The position numbers were made by a program, and so were the translations under genes. From Collinsella sp. (GTDB lineage Bacteria; Actinomycetota; Coriobacteriia; Coriobacteriales; Coriobacteriaceae), in NCBI GenBank assembly GCA_019414325.1, contig DXMG01000019.1, forward strand, positions 1 to 38,619: a DNA stretch of 38,619 bases. The letters are read 5' to 3'. The stretch's first letter is position 1. Each line of letters starts with the position of its first letter. A model generated the notes under the pieces. The model ran no database searches and was not told where the DNA came from. It saw nothing but the letters and a program-made list of their open reading frames with translations. Shown one piece after another: positions 25,986 through 33,830 of the stretch.

Positions 25986-27029
25986 ATGGCGCTTTCCGAA
26001 TATAGTCGGCGGCTGCTGGGCGCCTATGCCGAGCAGCCGTTCCTTATGGCTCCCATGGCGGGCGTGACCGACCCTGCCTACCGCGTCATGTGCCGCCGCC
26101 GCGGTGCCAACCTTGCCTACAGCGAGATGGTGAGCGTGGCGGGCCTTGCCTATGCCAGCAACAAGACCTGGCGACTGGTGCTTCCTGCCGACGAGGAACA
26201 GCAGATTTGCGTGCAGCTCTTTGGCTCCAAGCCCGATCAGTTTGCGAGTGCCGTCGCCGCTGTCGAGGAGCGTGTGGGTGATCGCCTGTCGCTCATCGAT
26301 ATCAATATGGCATGCCCCGCCCGCAAGGTCGTCACCAAGGGCGAGGGCTCGGCGCTTATGCGCACTCCCGATCTGGCCGAGCAGATCGTCGAGGCGGCGG
26401 TGGGCGCGGCGCATGTGCCCGTGACCGTAAAAATCCGTAAGGGCTTTTACGCCGAAGACCGCAACGCCGCGACGTTTGCCCAGATGCTTGAGGGAGCAGG
26501 GGCCGCCGCGGTGGCGGTACATGGTCGCTGCGCCACGCAGCTCTATACGGGCCAGGCCGATTGGTCGGTCGTCGATGAGGTGGCCGACGCCGTCGAGATT
26601 CCCGTTATCGGTTCGGGCGATGTGTTCTCGGCAGAGGACGCTGCTGAGCATCTGCAAAGCTCGGGTGCCAGCGCGGTGTTTATCGCGCGCGGCATCTACG
26701 GCAATCCATGGGTGTTCGGCGATGCCCGAGCCCTTGCACTCGATGGCACGCCGGTTCCTTCTCGCTCCTCGGTTGAGCGCCTGGATGCCCTGCGCGAGCA
26801 CCTGACGCTCACGCACGAGCTGTTGCCGCTCATGTCGCGTGCCCGCACGTACGCAAGCTGGTATCTAAAGGGCATGCCCCATGCTGCCGCCTGGCGCGCT
26901 CAGGTGGTGCGTTGCTCCACATACGAGGAGTTCATGGCACTGGTCGATGATATCGAGCACGATGTGGTGGCCTGTGAGGCCGCACTTGCCGCCGGCGAGT
27001 CGGTGCCCGCTCATCCGTTGGAGGCCTAA
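25986..27029 (+). CDS. dusB: tRNA-dihydrouridine synthase, DusB-like
   Basis: 347 residues. This FMN enzyme reduces specific uridines in the tRNA D-loop with NADPH. The barrel begins FLMAPMAGVTDPAYRVMCRR; the catalytic Cys lies in NMACPARKV (family usually NxGCP); HGRCATQLYTGQADWSVV and the FMN-phosphate segment IGSGDVFSAEDA with ARGIYGNPWVF are typical, followed by the small helical tRNA-binding domain. Subfamily assignment to DusB is by overall similarity only. Located between lepA and hemW, four bases after lepA and two before hemW, so probably the same transcript. Confidence 0.92.
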   Translation: MALSEYSRRLLGAYAEQPFLMAPMAGVTDPAYRVMCRRRGANLAYSEMVSVAGLAYASNKTWRLVLPADEEQQICVQLFGSKPDQFASAVAAVEERVGDRLSLIDINMACPARKVVTKGEGSALMRTPDLAEQIVEAAVGAAHVPVTVKIRKGFYAEDRNAATFAQMLEGAGAAAVAVHGRCATQLYTGQADWSVVDEVADAVEIPVIGSGDVFSAEDAAEHLQSSGASAVFIARGIYGNPWVFGDARALALDGTPVPSRSSVERLDALREHLTLTHELLPLMSRARTYASWYLKGMPHAAAWRAQVVRCSTYEEFMALVDDIEHDVVACEAALAAGESVPAHPLEA

Positions 27030-27031
27030 CG

Positions 27032-28264
27032 GTGGTCGTTACCGCGCTGTACGTGCATGTGCCGTTTTGCGCCCAAAAATGCCGGTACTGTGACTTTGAC
27101 TCACGCAGTTTTGCTCCGTGCAACATGAGCGTTGCGCTCGATACCTATTTTGAGCAGTTGTATGCGCGCCTCGATGCTTTTGGCGACGCAGGCGCGCTTG
27201 CACAGATCCGCACCGTCTATGTTGGCGGCGGCACGCCGTCGCTGGCGGGGGAGCGTTTGGTAGAATTTGCCCGGCGTATCTCTGCGTGGTGCAAGCCTGT
27301 TGAGTTTACCTGCGAGGCCAATCCCGAATCGCTGACCGCAGAGCTTGCCACTGCGCTTGCCGGGGTGGGTGTCACGCGCGTCTCTCTGGGCGTGCAAACG
27401 CTCGATAACGCCGAACTTACCGCCATCGGCCGCATTCACGATGCCGATCGGGCGCTCGCTGCCATCACGACGGTCAAGGACGCTGGGCTTGTCGTGTCGT
27501 GCGACCTGATGTGCGGCCTTCCCGGGCAGACCGACCTAAGCTGGCAGCGCACACTCGATGGCGTGTTGGCGGCGGCGCCGCATCATGTGTCGGTGTACCC
27601 GCTCACGCTCGAGGAGGGCACGCCGCTCTATCGCATGGCGTGTCGCGACGAGTCGCTCGAGCCCGACGAGGATTTTCAGGCTGCATGCATGGATGCGGCG
27701 CGTGAGCGCCTGAGTGCGGCCGGCTATCACCCGTATGAGGTGGCAAGCTACGCGCTCGACGGCCATGAGTGCGCCCACAACATTGCCTATTGGACCGGAC
27801 AGGGCTATCTGGGTTTGGGCCGCTCTGCCGCCGGTATGCTCGACGCCGAGGATTTCGATCGCTTGGCCGGGCTGTTTCCCGACGTGCTTGCTCGCGGCGA
27901 TGCGTATCGCGTGCGCTTGGTGCAACGCGACGATGCCGCGACGACGTTTGATGCCGAGTATCTGTCGCAGCGCGAGGCGGCGGCCGAGGATTTGATGCTT
28001 GCCTGTCGCATGACGCGTGGCATTGGGCCCGATCTGTTGGTTCGCTCGGCAAGCGTGATCGCTGCAGATGAGTTGGCGGCGGCCTGCGACCGTGCGGTCG
28101 AGTTGGGCCTTGCCACCTGGGTGCCCGATCATATTGAAGGACATGCGGGGCGCGTCACCTCGAAAGACGTTATCGCAGGTCGCGTCCGTGCTCGTTTAGC
28201 GCCCACTCACTTGGGCTGGCTCGATGGAAATGTGCTGTTCGAGCTGTTTTGGGGTCTAGCCTAG
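27032..28264 (+). CDS. hemW: HemW-like radical SAM protein (heme chaperone family)
   Basis: 410 residues from GTG at 27032, GGAGG lying across the dusB end. The radical SAM cluster motif is CAQKCRYC (Cys13, Cys17, Cys20), after YVHVPF; the extra Cys/Phe context CDF and GGGTPS are typical of HemW, not HemN. The family was long called oxygen-independent coproporphyrinogen oxidase, but HemW proteins bind heme and insert it into respiratory enzymes. Position between lepA and the chaperone genes is the conserved place for hemW. The ~400-residue length with a HemN C-terminal domain fits. Confidence 0.93.
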   Translation: MVVTALYVHVPFCAQKCRYCDFDSRSFAPCNMSVALDTYFEQLYARLDAFGDAGALAQIRTVYVGGGTPSLAGERLVEFARRISAWCKPVEFTCEANPESLTAELATALAGVGVTRVSLGVQTLDNAELTAIGRIHDADRALAAITTVKDAGLVVSCDLMCGLPGQTDLSWQRTLDGVLAAAPHHVSVYPLTLEEGTPLYRMACRDESLEPDEDFQAACMDAARERLSAAGYHPYEVASYALDGHECAHNIAYWTGQGYLGLGRSAAGMLDAEDFDRLAGLFPDVLARGDAYRVRLVQRDDAATTFDAEYLSQREAAAEDLMLACRMTRGIGPDLLVRSASVIAADELAAACDRAVELGLATWVPDHIEGHAGRVTSKDVIAGRVRARLAPTHLGWLDGNVLFELFWGLA

Positions 28265-28274
28265 GCCGCTCGGG

Positions 28275-28280
28275 TAGAAT
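28275..28280 (+). promoter_or_regulatory. Candidate -10 of the dnaJ-like gene
   Basis: TAGAAT preceded by CCGCTCGGG at 28266-28274, the same 9 bases as before the lepA -10. Start would be near 28287, followed by a ~36-nt leader and AGGAGG at 28308-28313. Confidence 0.45.
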
Positions 28281-28322
28281 TACCGCAATATATACGCTGC
28301 TGTGAGCAGGAGGTTGCCGCGC

Positions 28323-29426
28323 ATGGCGACGATGAACGAAAAAGATTACTACGAGATTTTGGGTGTCTCCAAGGACGCCACCTCGCGTGATATACAGAAA
28401 GCCTTCCAGCAAAAGGCCCGCAAGCTCCATCCGGACGTCAACAAAGAACCGGATGCCGAGGAAAAGTTCAAAGAGGTTTCCGAGGCCTATGCTGTGCTTT
28501 CGGACGAGCAGAAGCGTGCGCGCTACGACGCCATGCGCTCGGGCAATCCCTTTGCCGGCGCTTCCACGGCTTCGCCCTATGGCGGCGGTTACGCCGGCAG
28601 CGCGGGCTACGGCAATCCCTTTGAGGGCGGCTTTCCCTTTGGTGGCGCCTGGGGTCAGCCGCGTCGCGGGCAGGCTGCCTATAATCCCGAGAACGGCGCC
28701 AACGTGGTCGTCGATATTAAGCTCGACGCCAAGGAGGCCAAGGGCGGTGCCCGCAAGACCGTCCGCTATACGCGCTTCGATACCTGTGGTCACTGCGGCG
28801 GTTCGGGCTCTGTTTCGTCCGAGCATGCACATACCTGTCCGAGCTGCGGCGGTCGCGGCCACATCGATGTCGACCTGTCCTTTCTGTTTGGTGCCGGCAC
28901 GTTCCAGTCTGTCTGCCCTGAGTGCGGTGGCTCCGGTAAGGTCGTCGCCGACCCCTGTCCCGATTGCGGCGGCAGCGGGCGAACCCGTGTGACCTCCGAG
29001 CAGACGATTGAGTTTCCCGCCGGCACGCACGATGGCGACGAGGTCCGTATTGGCGGCATGGGTCACGCCGGCACCAACGGCGCCTCTGGCGGTGATCTGG
29101 TCGGTCGGGCCCATGTTGAGGCCGAGCGCCTGGAAGGCAAGGCCCGTACCGGTTTTTACCTGATGGGCATCGTGGCGCCGTTTTTGGTGCTATCGGCCAT
29201 CTCGGGCGTGTTCTCGGCCTTTGCCGTGATGTGCTTTATTCCGTTTGCCATGGGCCTGTTCATGGTGCTCTCGGACGGCGTGCTGCACCGCAGCCTGCTG
29301 TGGTGGAAGCGCGGCGCGATGCAGTTTGCCAACGGTTTTGCCAACGGATTTATGTTTGCGCTCGTGTCGGTTTGGTTTGCGAGCTGCTCGCAACGTGCCA
29401 TGCTTTCGCCCTACGCAATGCAATAA
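28323..29426 (+). CDS. DnaJ-like co-chaperone with zinc fingers and a C-terminal membrane region
   Basis: 367 residues from ATG at 28323 with AGGAGG nine bases upstream. Domains: J-domain at about 7-70 with HPD at 36-38; a Gly/Phe-rich linker at about 73-120; the first part of CTD1; four CxxCGGxG zinc repeats at Cys155/158, 172/175, 198/201 and 212/215; the rest of CTD1, with EFPAGTHDGDEVRIGGMGHAG and GGDLVGRAHVE, ending about 270. Where a normal DnaJ continues with CTD2 and the dimerisation tail, this protein has two or three hydrophobic segments (about 277-298, 300-318, 335-355). It should therefore recruit Hsp70 to the membrane, with J-domain and zinc region in the cytoplasm. The next gene encodes a conventional DnaJ, so this is a diverged paralogue. 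Confidence 0.85.
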   Translation: MATMNEKDYYEILGVSKDATSRDIQKAFQQKARKLHPDVNKEPDAEEKFKEVSEAYAVLSDEQKRARYDAMRSGNPFAGASTASPYGGGYAGSAGYGNPFEGGFPFGGAWGQPRRGQAAYNPENGANVVVDIKLDAKEAKGGARKTVRYTRFDTCGHCGGSGSVSSEHAHTCPSCGGRGHIDVDLSFLFGAGTFQSVCPECGGSGKVVADPCPDCGGSGRTRVTSEQTIEFPAGTHDGDEVRIGGMGHAGTNGASGGDLVGRAHVEAERLEGKARTGFYLMGIVAPFLVLSAISGVFSAFAVMCFIPFAMGLFMVLSDGVLHRSLLWWKRGAMQFANGFANGFMFALVSVWFASCSQRAMLSPYAMQ

Positions 29427-29462
29427 CATCAAACCCTCTGTTTGCGGCCGGCCCAGCTTGGG

Positions 29463-29468
29463 TATAGG
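29463..29468 (+). promoter_or_regulatory. Possible -10 of dnaJ
   Basis: TATAGG in TTGGGTATAGGAC within the 81-base gap; weak last base. GGGTA again precedes it, as at lepA and the dnaJ-like gene. No HrcA (CIRCE) or HspR (HAIR) operator is seen. Confidence 0.22.
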
Positions 29469-29507
29469 ACGCACTGTGACAATAATGAAAGTCGGAAGGA
29501 TTCGGTC

Positions 29508-30656
29508 GTGTCGGAAAATAGGGATTACTACGAGGTGCTTGGCGTCGACAAGGATGCCGACGCGCGGACGATTAAGCGCGCGTTTCTAAAGAAGGCCCGT
29601 ACCGTACACCCGGACGTTTCGGACGACCCCGAGGCCGAGGCTAAGTTCAAAGAGCTCAACGAGGCATATTCCGTTCTTTCCGATGAGCAGAAGCGTGCTA
29701 ACTACGACCGTTACGGCACTGCCGACGGCCCCGGTGGCTCCGGCTACGTCGATATCAACGATATCTTTGGTGGCATGGGCATGGACGACTTGTTCTCGTC
29801 GTTCTTTGGCGGCGGTGCCGGCGGTGGCGCCCGCAGCCGTCGTGAGCGTCGTCGCGGACGTGATATGGCCATCTCGCTTTCGGTGACGCTCGAGGAGGCG
29901 GCGCTCGGCTGCAAAAAGACAATCAGCTATGACCGCCTTGCTCCTTGCGAGGACTGCAATGGCACCGGTAGGGCAGAGGGCGCACTGGAAAAGCAGTGCG
30001 GCCGCTGCCACGGTACGGGCTACGTCACGACGGTTCAGCGATCGTTTTTGGGCCAGGTTCAGTCTTCCTCGCCTTGCCCCGACTGCCATGGCGAGGGCAC
30101 GGTTATCGATCATCCCTGCGAGACCTGCGACGGTCAAGGCCGCACGCCTTCGCACGAAAAGATCGACATCGATATTCCCGCCGGCGTTTCGACCGGTCGC
30201 CAGCTTCGTGTGAGCGGCTTTGGCGAGGCCGGCCTTCGCGGCGAGCCTTCGGGCGACCTGATTGTCAACGTGCGCGTCGCCGACCATGAGCGCTTTAAGC
30301 GCAACGGTGATGACCTGTACCTGGTGAGCGATATCTCGATTGCGCAGGCTGCGCTCGGCTGCGAGATTGAGGTCGAGGGCATTATGCCCGACGAGGTCGT
30401 TAAGGTGACGGTTCCCGCCGGCGCCCAGTACGGCGACACCGTGAGCGTCAATAATTACGGCATGCCGCGCATTGGCGGTGGCGGTTCGCGTGGCCGCCTG
30501 ATCGTGCAACTGCGCATGGTCGTTCCCACCAATCTTTCCAATAAGCAGCGCGAGCTGCTCCGTGCTTTTGCCGATGAGATGGGCGATGACGTCGCTTCTG
30601 GTAAGAAGTCGGTGACCGACCGTATCAAGAGTGCCCTCGACGATATCCTCGATTAA
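29508..30656 (+). CDS. dnaJ: Chaperone protein DnaJ
   Basis: 382 residues from GTG at 29508, with GGAAGGA at 29494-29500; the longer frame from 29442 has no ribosome site. Complete class A architecture: J-domain with HPD at residues 34-36, a Gly-rich segment, CTD1 interrupted by four zinc motifs (CEDCNGTG, CGRCHGTG, CPDCHGEG, CETCDGQG), CTD2 with ISIAQAALGCEIEVEGIM, and a dimerisation tail with LLRAFADEMGD. It stimulates DnaK ATP hydrolysis and delivers substrates. hrcA, grpE and dnaK are not adjacent. mtaB starts nine bases downstream. Confidence 0.96.
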   Translation: MSENRDYYEVLGVDKDADARTIKRAFLKKARTVHPDVSDDPEAEAKFKELNEAYSVLSDEQKRANYDRYGTADGPGGSGYVDINDIFGGMGMDDLFSSFFGGGAGGGARSRRERRRGRDMAISLSVTLEEAALGCKKTISYDRLAPCEDCNGTGRAEGALEKQCGRCHGTGYVTTVQRSFLGQVQSSSPCPDCHGEGTVIDHPCETCDGQGRTPSHEKIDIDIPAGVSTGRQLRVSGFGEAGLRGEPSGDLIVNVRVADHERFKRNGDDLYLVSDISIAQAALGCEIEVEGIMPDEVVKVTVPAGAQYGDTVSVNNYGMPRIGGGGSRGRLIVQLRMVVPTNLSNKQRELLRAFADEMGDDVASGKKSVTDRIKSALDDILD

Positions 30657-30665
30657 GGAGCCCGC

Positions 30666-31958
30666 GTGCTCGCACCCCATATTTCCGTCGTCAACCTCGG
30701 CTGCCGTGTCAACCGGGTTGAGTCTGACCGTATCACTGCCGATCTTATGCGCTTGGGCTTTGCTATTGTGGAGCCCCAGGATGCCGATCTGATCGTCATT
30801 AACACTTGTGCCGTTACGGGCGAGGCCGAGGCTAAGACCCGTAAGGCCGTCCGTCATGCGCTGGCCCATCCAAACGAGCCCTATGTGGTCGTGACCGGAT
30901 GCGTGGTCAATTTGCATCCCGAGGAGCTGTCGGAGCTTTCGGATCGCGTGATTGCCGAGCCGTCCAAGATAGATGTCGCCGAACGTGTTTGCGAGGTGCT
31001 GGGTGTTGAGTCCGATAGCGTTCCCGCCTGCAGCGATGGCGAGGTGGTCGATGCGCTCGGTCGCTCTCGCCTGGGCGTGAAGATTCAGGATGGCTGCAAC
31101 CATCGCTGCACCTATTGCATTGTGTGGAAGGCGCGCGGCCCCGAGCGCTCCGTGCCCGTCGAGTCCGTGCTCGAGCAAGTTCGCGAGGCCCAGGAGGCCG
31201 GCGTGCCCGAGGTGGTGCTGACCGGTGTGAACCTGGGTGCCTACGATGGCAAGAGCGCGACCGACGAGCACGTCGAAATCGATGAGCTGCTCGAGGCCAT
31301 CATGGAGCGCACGTCTATTCCGCATGTGCGCATTTCCTCGGTCGAGCCCATGGATATCTCCGAGCGCCTGCTTAAGGTTATGGCGCGCTACCCGCAGCGT
31401 ATCGCCCCGTTTTTGCACCTGCCCGTGCAGTCCGGCTGCACGGCGACCCTGCATCGCATGGGCCGTCCCTATAGCGCCGAGGCCTTTGAGGACACGGTGC
31501 GTATAATTCGCGCCAACTTGCCCCAGGCGTCCCTTTCGTGCGATGTCATCGTCGGTTTTCCTGGTGAGACGGACGAGGAGTTCGAGGAGTCGCTGGCGCT
31601 GTGCCGCCGTGTGGGTTTCTCGCGTATGCACGTGTTCCGCTACAGCAAGCGTCCCGGTACCCTTGCTGCCGACATGCCCGACCAGGTGCCACCCGAGGTT
31701 ATGGCCGAGCGCAGCCGCCGTATGCGGGCCGCCGCACAGGAGCTCGCTATTGCCGACGCTCGTCGTCGCGTGGGCACGGTCGAGCGTGCCGTGCTCGAGT
31801 ATGGTGACAACCTGACGCTTGGCTCGTTCCATCATGCCCGTCTTGACGATACCTGTGGACTTACAGCCCCGTGCCTGCTCGATGTTGCTATCATCGGAGT
31901 CGATGATTCCGGCTTGGTCCATGCACGCAGGGAGGTTCATGGAAGCCTCGAAGATTAG
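30666..31958 (+). CDS. mtaB: tRNA threonylcarbamoyladenosine methylthiotransferase, MtaB-like
   Basis: 430 residues from GTG at 30666 with AAGGAG upstream. A radical SAM methylthiotransferase: the N-terminal auxiliary cluster uses Cys13 (LGCRVNRVESD), Cys48 (NTCAVT) and Cys79 (VTGCVV); the radical SAM cluster is CNHRCTYC (Cys144, 148, 151). The VNRxES context and the short, TRAM-poor C-terminus favour the MtaB/YqeV branch, which adds a methylthio group to t6A37, over MiaB. Placement after dnaJ and before phoH is seen in many Gram-positive genomes. Its end overlaps phoH by 20 bases. Confidence 0.9.
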   Translation: MLAPHISVVNLGCRVNRVESDRITADLMRLGFAIVEPQDADLIVINTCAVTGEAEAKTRKAVRHALAHPNEPYVVVTGCVVNLHPEELSELSDRVIAEPSKIDVAERVCEVLGVESDSVPACSDGEVVDALGRSRLGVKIQDGCNHRCTYCIVWKARGPERSVPVESVLEQVREAQEAGVPEVVLTGVNLGAYDGKSATDEHVEIDELLEAIMERTSIPHVRISSVEPMDISERLLKVMARYPQRIAPFLHLPVQSGCTATLHRMGRPYSAEAFEDTVRIIRANLPQASLSCDVIVGFPGETDEEFEESLALCRRVGFSRMHVFRYSKRPGTLAADMPDQVPPEVMAERSRRMRAAAQELAIADARRRVGTVERAVLEYGDNLTLGSFHHARLDDTCGLTAPCLLDVAIIGVDDSGLVHARREVHGSLED

Positions 31959-32925
31959 ACTTACCGTTCCCGAGGGTATTGACCCCTCGCGCGTTTTGGG
32001 TGCCGGCGACGGCGTCCTTCGTGCGCTGGAGAGCTCAGTTCGCGCCCACGTGGTCGCCCGTGGCGACAGCATCGCCGTGAGCGGTGACCCGGACGAGGTC
32101 GAACTGGTCGCGCGTTTTTTCGAACATGCCTTTCGTGAGGCTGCTTCCGGGCGCACGCTTTCTGCCGACGATGTCTCTCGCTGCCTGGCCGTCTTGCGCG
32201 ACGGTGAGCACGAGGCTACGTCGCTTCGCGATGACGTGCTGCTTTCGTATCGCGGTCGCGTCATTCGCCCCAAGACGCTCGGTCAAAAGCGCTATGTGGA
32301 TGCCATCCGCTCAAATACCATCACGTTTGGCTTGGGTCCTGCCGGTACCGGTAAGACCTATCTGGCCATGGCGCTCGCTGTTGCCGCACTCAAGCGTCAC
32401 GAGGTGGGCCGTCTGATCTTGACGCGTCCGGTTGTCGAGGCGGGGGAGAACCTGGGCTTTTTGCCCGGCACCCTCGAGGAAAAGATCGATCCGTACATGC
32501 GCCCGCTCTACGACGCCCTATTTTGCATGATGGATCGCGAGCGCACCGATGAGCTCATGGAGCGCGGCGTGATCGAGATCGCCCCGCTTGCCTACATGCG
32601 CGGCCGCACGCTGAGCGACGCCTTCGTGGTGCTCGACGAGGCCCAAAATACCACGCCCGAGCAGATGAAGATGTTTCTGACGCGCCTGGGCTTTAACTCC
32701 AAGTTTGTGATTACCGGCGACCTGAGCCAGCGTGACCTGGTGGGCCGTCGTGGTGGCTTGGCGGATGTCGAGAAGATTTTGGGCCGTGTCGACGATGTCG
32801 CATTTTCTCACCTCGAGCGTGCCGACGTGGTGCGCCATGCCCTGGTGGGACGTATCGTCGAGGCATATGATGCTTATGATGACGTGCGCGAGCAGCGCCC
32901 GCGCGACCGAAAGGAGTCCCGTTGA
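31939..32925 (+). CDS. phoH: PhoH-like P-loop ATPase
   Basis: 328 residues from ATG at 31939 with GGGAGG just upstream; the 40-residue upstream extension lies inside mtaB and is rejected. An N-terminal KH-like region (about 5-75) precedes the PhoH helicase-like core with Walker A GPAGTGKT at 133-140, the LILTRPVVEAGENLGFLPG strand and Walker B VVLDEAQN ending at 237, then a sensor segment TGDLSQRDL. Biochemical role is poorly known; PhoH proteins show RNA unwinding or ribonuclease-linked activity, and the coupling to ybeY (overlapping start) supports rRNA or RNA metabolism. Confidence 0.93.
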   Translation: MEASKIRLTVPEGIDPSRVLGAGDGVLRALESSVRAHVVARGDSIAVSGDPDEVELVARFFEHAFREAASGRTLSADDVSRCLAVLRDGEHEATSLRDDVLLSYRGRVIRPKTLGQKRYVDAIRSNTITFGLGPAGTGKTYLAMALAVAALKRHEVGRLILTRPVVEAGENLGFLPGTLEEKIDPYMRPLYDALFCMMDRERTDELMERGVIEIAPLAYMRGRTLSDAFVVLDEAQNTTPEQMKMFLTRLGFNSKFVITGDLSQRDLVGRRGGLADVEKILGRVDDVAFSHLERADVVRHALVGRIVEAYDAYDDVREQRPRDRKESR

Positions 32926-33431
32926 GTGTATTGATCAGCAACGATGCCGAGCTCGATACGCTGCTCGACGCGCAGGAGGTAGAACACATCTGCGAGGTCG
33001 TGCTTGCCGCCGAAGGCGTTGAGCGTGAAGTCGAGATTTCCCTTTCGTATGTCGACGAGGACGAGATGCACGAGCTCAACCACGAGTGGCGCGGTATCGA
33101 CCGCACCACCGATGTCCTCTCGTTTGAATGCGACTCGGCCTTTGACGAGGATATTCCCGCCGACGAGACGCTTGAGCTTGGCGATATCATCCTGGCCCCG
33201 CAAGTCATTGCCCGTCAGGCCCCCGGCTTTGGCAATGCCCCTGCCGACGAGTGCCGCCTGATGCTCGTGCATGGCATGCTGCACCTGCTGGGGTATGACC
33301 ATATCGAGGACGACGAGGCCGAGGTCATGGAGGCCCGCGAGGACGCCATCCTGCGCGATCTGGCGCTCGAGCGCGGCGAGGACCCCAAGCTGGTCCACGT
33401 CGGCCCCATCACCAACCACGCCCACGACTAG
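32922..33431 (+). CDS. ybeY: Endoribonuclease YbeY (16S rRNA maturation)
   Basis: 169 residues from a TTG that overlaps the phoH stop; AAGGAG at 32911-32916 is five bases away, while a second in-frame TTG at 32931 is less well placed. The zinc motif HGMLHLLGYDH with His117, His121 and His127 is diagnostic; the conserved NHEWRGIDRTTDVLSF block precedes it. YbeY acts in 3'-end processing of 16S rRNA and in 70S quality control, often with Era, which is two genes downstream. The acidic middle loop (CDSAFDEDIPADETLELG) is a little rich in Asp/Glu. Confidence 0.95.
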   Translation: MSVLISNDAELDTLLDAQEVEHICEVVLAAEGVEREVEISLSYVDEDEMHELNHEWRGIDRTTDVLSFECDSAFDEDIPADETLELGDIILAPQVIARQAPGFGNAPADECRLMLVHGMLHLLGYDHIEDDEAEVMEAREDAILRDLALERGEDPKLVHVGPITNHAHD

Positions 33432-33440
33432 GAGCCGTCT

Positions 33441-33818
33441 ATGATTCCCGGATCGAACAAGGACCATCCGTCCTTCTTAAAGTCGTTCTCCTACGCCATG
33501 GAGGGCTTCGTCACCGCCGTCAAGACCGAGCGCAATATTAAGGTCATGCTCGTTGCGGGCGTGTGCACCGTCATTGCCGGCTGCATCGTGGGGCTCGACA
33601 TTGCCGAGTGGGCCACGATTATCATCTGTTGTGGCCTGGTGATTCACGGCGAGCTATGCAACACCGCCATGGAGGCGATTGTCGATCTGGCGACCCAGGA
33701 GCTCCATCCGCTGGCAAAGCGCGCGAAGGATATCGCCGCCGCCTCCGTATACGTTCTTTCCATCACCGCCGCGATTGTGGGCTTGCTGGTATTTGCCCAC
33801 GCGCTCGGCTTTATCTAG
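33441..33818 (+). CDS. dgkA: Undecaprenol/diacylglycerol kinase DgkA
   Basis: 125 residues from ATG at 33441 with AGGAG upstream. The small trimeric membrane kinase has an N-terminal amphipathic helix (FLKSFSYAMEGF), three membrane helices and the active-site block GELCNTAMEAIVDLATQELHP followed by AKRAKDIAAASV. In Gram-positive bacteria the preferred substrate is undecaprenol, which links it to the uppS/cdsA lipid-carrier genes at the start of the window. The usual motif has ELxNTAIE; here CNTAME is a conservative variant. The cdd gene often found between dgkA and era is missing. Confidence 0.93.
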   Translation: MIPGSNKDHPSFLKSFSYAMEGFVTAVKTERNIKVMLVAGVCTVIAGCIVGLDIAEWATIIICCGLVIHGELCNTAMEAIVDLATQELHPLAKRAKDIAAASVYVLSITAAIVGLLVFAHALGFI

Positions 33819-33830
33819 AAAGGGATTTTC

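Noticed and set aside
28265..29507. CIRCE or HAIR heat-shock operators near the J-domain genes
   Set aside because: Looked for TTAGCACTC/GAGTGCTAA and CTTGAGT/ACTCAAG in both upstream gaps; neither is present.
29586..32273. 895-codon open frame on the minus strand across dnaJ, mtaB and phoH
   Set aside because: It runs across three well-identified plus-strand genes; no domain is visible in the translation.
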